Both the position numbers and the translations under genes were made by a program. Source: Treponema denticola (GTDB lineage Bacteria > Spirochaetota > Spirochaetia > Treponematales > Treponemataceae). Taken from it: a stretch of DNA of 64,000 nt. Position 1 is the stretch's first letter. Every line of letters begins with the position of its first letter. The stretch is taken from positions 2,046,001 to 2,110,000 of the forward strand of contig NZ_CP051302.1 in assembly GCF_024181405.1 (NCBI RefSeq), given 5' to 3'. Below are positions 60,562-64,000 of the stretch, piece by piece. The notes beneath the pieces were generated by a model that was given only the letters and a program-made list of their open reading frames with translations, made no database searches and was not told the origin of the DNA.

Positions 60562-61358
60562 TTAAGTTTTGCTTTCTCTTTTTTCCAAAGATCAATAAAT
60601 TCCAGCATATATTGCTGAATATCGCCGAACCATTCTTTTTGAAATTTACAAGCCTCAACTCCCAGATACCTATAGTGCCAGCTCTCCCATTTATAGCCTG
60701 TAATATGCTCCAAATCTTTAGGATAGGATAGGGACCAACCGTATTTCCAAGCATTTTTAAGCATCCACTTCCCTTCAGCAGTATCGGCATAAGAATCATC
60801 AATACTGCCTAGATCGATTACGGTACCCAGTTGATGCTGACTTGCTCCGGGCGGTGCAGAAAAAAACTGAGCATCTTTTTTACCATACACATTTACATAT
60901 TTTGAAAAAAGATTTGCCTGATAGGTATAAGAACGATAGCCTGAGCTTACCATTATTGCTATGCCCTCTTTTTTTGCAGCTTTTGCCATTTCTTGCAAGG
61001 GCCTCTCCGCAATTTTTGCAAGATATATATTGGCACGATCCAGAATATAGTTTCTATCTTTTACATCATAGAGCAATATAATATTTTTAGGCTCATAGTA
61101 CTTATCAAGAAAATTAAGCTTATCTACCAAAATCAATTCATCTTCTTTTTCACTTTTCAGAACAACATTTAAGTCCTTAAAAAAAATCTCACGATTATTG
61201 TTTATTTTATTAAAAATTTGCTTAGGAAATCGTTTTGAAATATACGTATATACTTTTTTATATATATCTTCATCAGAGATTTTATCATTTGGATAAATAG
61301 AAACAATAAATACAAAAAATAGAAACAGAGGAAAAATTTTCTTTAGAGCAAAATACAT
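60558..61358 (-). CDS. VanY-type D-alanyl-D-alanine carboxypeptidase (M15)
   Basis: A 266-residue exported protein with an N-terminal signal segment (KIFPLFLFFVFIVSIYPND). The M15B zinc site is complete: SGYRSYTYQANLF, then SQHQLGTVIDLG (His and Asp ligands) and the C-terminal WESWHYRYLG (general base Glu and His ligand). It trims the terminal D-Ala of peptidoglycan stems in the periplasm; in other bacteria such enzymes can help resist vancomycin. No Shine-Dalgarno precedes ATG 61358. It lies 23 nt downstream of the STAS gene. Confidence 0.9.
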   Translation of the reverse strand: MYFALKKIFPLFLFFVFIVSIYPNDKISDEDIYKKVYTYISKRFPKQIFNKINNNREIFFKDLNVVLKSEKEDELILVDKLNFLDKYYEPKNIILLYDVKDRNYILDRANIYLAKIAERPLQEMAKAAKKEGIAIMVSSGYRSYTYQANLFSKYVNVYGKKDAQFFSAPPGASQHQLGTVIDLGSIDDSYADTAEGKWMLKNAWKYGWSLSYPKDLEHITGYKWESWHYRYLGVEACKFQKEWFGDIQQYMLEFIDLWKKEKAKLN

Positions 61359-61381
61359 ATTTTAAAACAAATTAAAACTTT

Positions 61382-61705
61382 TTATATCTCATCAATGGAA
61401 TGGATAATATTAAACACATCGGAAAAACCTGTTGAATCCAGAGCCATTTTAACATCCCTAGCCGGATTCAGCACATACATCTTGTGTCCGTTATCCTCAC
61501 TATCGTTATGAGCAGACATAAGCACTCCAATTCCCGACGACGACAATGATGTTACCTTTGATAGATCCAAAATTGTATCATGATCTTTAATTGCCGAATA
61601 TACTTTTTTTTCAAAATCACCGGATGTATATAAATTAACAGAGCCTTCTATAGCTAATAATAAGCATCCTGATACTTGTGATTCATTAATAATTAAATTC
61701 TCCAT
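61382..61705 (-). CDS. STAS-domain anti-sigma factor antagonist
   Basis: A 107-residue single STAS domain of the SpoIIAA type. The segment TILDLSKVTSLSSSGIGVLMSAH carries the loop where such proteins are phosphorylated; the serine at 56 or 57 is the candidate site. It is presumably dephosphorylated by the SpoIIE-type phosphatase encoded 9 nt upstream. The target, normally a kinase/anti-sigma factor, is not in the window. ATG 61705 has AAGGAAG upstream. Confidence 0.9.
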   Translation of the reverse strand: MENLIINESQVSGCLLLAIEGSVNLYTSGDFEKKVYSAIKDHDTILDLSKVTSLSSSGIGVLMSAHNDSEDNGHKMYVLNPARDVKMALDSTGFSDVFNIIHSIDEI

Positions 61706-61714
61706 AAAACTTCC

Positions 61715-63841
61715 TTATATATGTTTAAATGTCATAATAGTAATATCATCTTCAATTTCATGAGCAATATAATCCAAGAATGTTTTATATATTGCATTAG
61801 AAATCTCTTTAGCAGACTTAGTTCTATTTACTGCAATTAAACGGCTTACTCTATCATTTCCGAATTTATCGCCTTTTAAGTTCTTGGAATCCAACAAACC
61901 GTCAGTCGTAAATACTATAATATCGTTACGGTTCATTGTGATTTTTCGGACCTTTAAAAAGGGGCGTATGTTTTTTACGAAACCTAAAACCCTTCCCTCT
62001 CCCTGTATTTCGATAACATTTTTATAAGAATCAATATACATGGACATGAGGGGAATACCGCAGTTAAGATAATATATTGTTGTGGTTTTAAAATCTATAA
62101 TACCGAAAAGCCCTGCAAGGAACGTTCCCTTTGGCAAATTTTCCTTTATAAACGTATTTATTTTTATTACAAGCTCTTTAAAGTCAGGTGTTTCTGAAAG
62201 GTATGTGTGAAGAACAGACTTCAAAATAACCATTGACATACTTGCACTCAAGCCTTTACCGGAAACGTCTCCTATCAAAAATAAATATCTATCTTCAGAC
62301 AATCTAATAAAGTCGGTAAAATCGCCTCCCAATTGATGAGCCGAAAAAGCGACCGAATCCACATCAATAACTTTTTTTTCGACAATATCTATGTTCTTTT
62401 GAATTGAACCGATAATTTGATCGGACATTTCTATTTCTCTATCAAGAATAAGGACTATATCCTGTTTTACAATATTTCTTAAATAGTAAACAACTAAAAA
62501 GAAATAAGAATAAAGACTATTTAAAACATCAAAATCATATGTAGTATAAGCCTCTTTTCTTTTTTTAGAAGAAATGGAAATAACGCCTATCAATTTTTGA
62601 CCTTCACGTACACAAATCAATATTTCTGCATACATACGGTTCATAAAGCCTATCAATTCACTTCTTACATCGGAAAAAACGGGGTTTGTCAAAACTTGAG
62701 ATCTCATTATAACCTGAATATTTTCATTCAATAAAAATTTAAAAATAGGTTGAGCTGCATCAAAAGTAGAAGTTACATTCAGCGTCGAATAAACAGGTTC
62801 CAATATTTCATTTTCACCGGCAATCAAAATATTGATAGAGTCGGCATTTAGATGATTCAATAAAATATTAGAAAAATCTTCCATAACTTTTTCACGGCCT
62901 CTCGTATAGTCAACTTGTTGCAATTTTTCTTCTATGGCCTTCGCATATTCGGAAGTATTACCCAAAAGCCATTTAAACCTTTGAGAAACAAAATTCCTAA
63001 TAGCAAGAAAAATAAGAGCCCCTACGATCAACAAAACAACCTGAAGATAAAAATTACGGACATAGGTAAGAACCCACGAAGCCCAATAACCTGTTACTGC
63101 GGCAAACACTAAGATAAAAACCAAAAACCTCAATAAGGCAAGGAACAACTGTTTTCTATCATATACCATTGAGGTTGAAAATCCGAATGAAGCAAAGAAG
63201 AGCAAAAGCAGATATCCAAAAGGTGTTATAGCTATTGCCCATGAAAAAATAGTAGAAAGATAATATACAAGACTCCAAACAATTACGCTAAAAAGAAGGG
63301 CCAGAAAATAAATTATCATCTGTTGCCTATAAATTATACTTTCTTCTTTAAAAACTTTATATATAGAAATCAACATCGCCAAAACAGGTACAACCAAAAG
63401 GACTATCCTTTCAAAAATATCTGAGGCAGGATTTCCCGCTATCATAACCGATGTGAATTTAAAACCTGATAGTGGATTCCAAAAGAAACCTTTTATAAAG
63501 AAAATTACCAATGCAGTAATTCCTAAATGTAAAATACTATTAAACACTGTAAAAGGAACATTTTTCTTACGCTCAAAATAAGGCATTTTAACGGTAAACT
63601 GCAAGGTAAAAAATGAAATCGAAACCATCCCTATCATGAAAATTTTAGATATAATAAAAGCCGCACCGGAAAAATTAAAATATAATGCTAATATTAAGGT
63701 CAAAAATAGCAAGGTCGTTATTACCGTCATTCCGGCAACCATAAAAAGATGTTTTGCATAAGGCTCTTTTTTGAAAATAAGGCTTATAGCCAATATCGTT
63801 AAAACAACAAGAAAAAAGAATTCAAAAACAATCAGACCCAT
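61715..63841 (-). CDS. Membrane SpoIIE/PP2C phosphatase with GAF domain
   Basis: A 708-residue protein. The first ~280 residues hold about eight to nine membrane segments (a 7TM-type sensor module). A GAF-like domain (~310-455) and a short helical linker follow. The C-terminal PP2C-type phosphatase (~480-708) has HQLGGDFTDFIRLS, LFLIGDVSGKGLSASM, VFTTDGLLDSKN and EDDITIMTF, the metal-binding acids of the family. It should dephosphorylate a STAS protein, most likely the one downstream. The signal sensed by the membrane part is unknown. ATG 63841 has AAGG within 5 nt. It follows another phosphatase by 3 nt. Confidence 0.91.
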   Translation of the reverse strand: MGLIVFEFFFLVVLTILAISLIFKKEPYAKHLFMVAGMTVITTLLFLTLILALYFNFSGAAFIISKIFMIGMVSISFFTLQFTVKMPYFERKKNVPFTVFNSILHLGITALVIFFIKGFFWNPLSGFKFTSVMIAGNPASDIFERIVLLVVPVLAMLISIYKVFKEESIIYRQQMIIYFLALLFSVIVWSLVYYLSTIFSWAIAITPFGYLLLLFFASFGFSTSMVYDRKQLFLALLRFLVFILVFAAVTGYWASWVLTYVRNFYLQVVLLIVGALIFLAIRNFVSQRFKWLLGNTSEYAKAIEEKLQQVDYTRGREKVMEDFSNILLNHLNADSINILIAGENEILEPVYSTLNVTSTFDAAQPIFKFLLNENIQVIMRSQVLTNPVFSDVRSELIGFMNRMYAEILICVREGQKLIGVISISSKKRKEAYTTYDFDVLNSLYSYFFLVVYYLRNIVKQDIVLILDREIEMSDQIIGSIQKNIDIVEKKVIDVDSVAFSAHQLGGDFTDFIRLSEDRYLFLIGDVSGKGLSASMSMVILKSVLHTYLSETPDFKELVIKINTFIKENLPKGTFLAGLFGIIDFKTTTIYYLNCGIPLMSMYIDSYKNVIEIQGEGRVLGFVKNIRPFLKVRKITMNRNDIIVFTTDGLLDSKNLKGDKFGNDRVSRLIAVNRTKSAKEISNAIYKTFLDYIAHEIEDDITIMTFKHI

Positions 63842-63844
63842 ACC

Positions 63845-64000
63845 TTACCCCTTAACCTTAGCACACATTATAGTAATGTCATCTCTCATGGGCTGATTAC
63901 CTGCATGAGCATAAGCCATGCCGGCAACTTTCTGCACTATATCATCTGCACTATACTGAACAAAGGATTTTATAGATTCTATGTACATATCGGTCTCAGC
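63845..64000 (-). CDS. C-terminal end of a second SpoIIE/PP2C-type phosphatase (partial)
   Basis: A frame open to the right edge ends at TAA 63847-63845 (51 residues). The ending QPMRDDITIMCAKVKG is the final metal-binding motif of the SpoIIE/PP2C family, matching EDDITIMTF of its neighbour. It is 3 nt upstream of the membrane phosphatase gene, so both are in one leftward operon with the STAS gene. The N-terminal domains are beyond the window. Confidence 0.82.
   Translation of the reverse strand, partial: AETDMYIESIKSFVQYSADDIVQKVAGMAYAHAGNQPMRDDITIMCAKVKG

Overview
The window looks like chromosomal DNA of an oral-type treponeme, most likely Treponema denticola or a close relative. The support is low GC, spirochaete-style lipoproteins, a flhF-flhG-fliA-DUF342 motility block in the spirochaete order, a GreA carrying a giant N-terminal extension, a K+-type membrane pyrophosphatase, pyruvate:ferredoxin oxidoreductase, and a MurA with Asp in place of the fosfomycin-reactive Cys. 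No rRNA, CRISPR array, prophage or complete insertion sequence was seen. There is one tRNA (Ala, anticodon CGC).

Layout. 1-3.8 kb: end of an unknown gene and a 1201-residue GH13 enzyme. 3.85-14.6 kb: two near-identical Rpn-type PD-(D/E)XK nuclease genes flank a DUF4349 lipoprotein, a leftward motility operon (flhF, flhG, a membrane protein, fliA, a DUF342 protein and two small genes) and a PLP aminotransferase. 14.7-30.5 kb: pyrG behind a terminator-like leader, an ankyrin-repeat lipoprotein, a VWA protein with a Gly/Ser tandem repeat, the long GreA, a TPR protein, nifJ and an OmpA-family protein. 30.5-34.6 kb: an accessory patch with three rightward toxin-antitoxin pairs (RelB/YoeB with a frameshift, FitAB-like, VapBC-like), a WYL regulator and a ClbS/DfsB protein. 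34.6-39.3 kb: a Bce-type antimicrobial-peptide module (response regulator, kinase, ABC ATPase, FtsX-type permease) with a TTACA-N4-TGTAA operator. 39.4-45.5 kb: an amidohydrolase with two membrane proteins, hppA and a PTS-type IIC protein. 45.5-53.1 kb: tRNA-Ala, a lipoprotein, cheB, cheR, an lptC-lptA-lptB-pth operon, a secreted protein with a glycogen-binding-like fold, and murA. 53.3-61.4 kb: a chemoreceptor, an Opp/Dpp uptake operon without a binding protein, a CDF exporter and a VanY-type carboxypeptidase. 61.4-64 kb: a STAS protein with two SpoIIE-type phosphatases, a partner-switching set.

Most notable observations. (1) Both Rpn genes carry an in-frame internal ATG with a GGAGG Shine-Dalgarno 8 nt upstream at the same place, each giving a 94-residue C-terminal protein. 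This is the arrangement expected for an intragenic Rpn antitoxin, and the last ~45 residues are the part that differs between the copies. (2) Four genes (GH13 enzyme, a lipoprotein, lptC-like, CDF exporter) have near-consensus promoters whose -10 box lies 5-7 nt before the ATG and no Shine-Dalgarno, which predicts leaderless mRNAs. (3) pyrG has a perfect terminator hairpin between its promoter and its RBS. (4) The yoeB-like toxin gene has its catalytic C-terminus in the -1 frame after a 7-A run. (5) The gap between the second and third toxin-antitoxin pairs has pseudoknot-capable repeats.

Starts were moved from the longest ORF where a Shine-Dalgarno or signal peptide favours a later codon; the reason is given in each entry. 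Functions rest on motif recognition by eye, without database searches.
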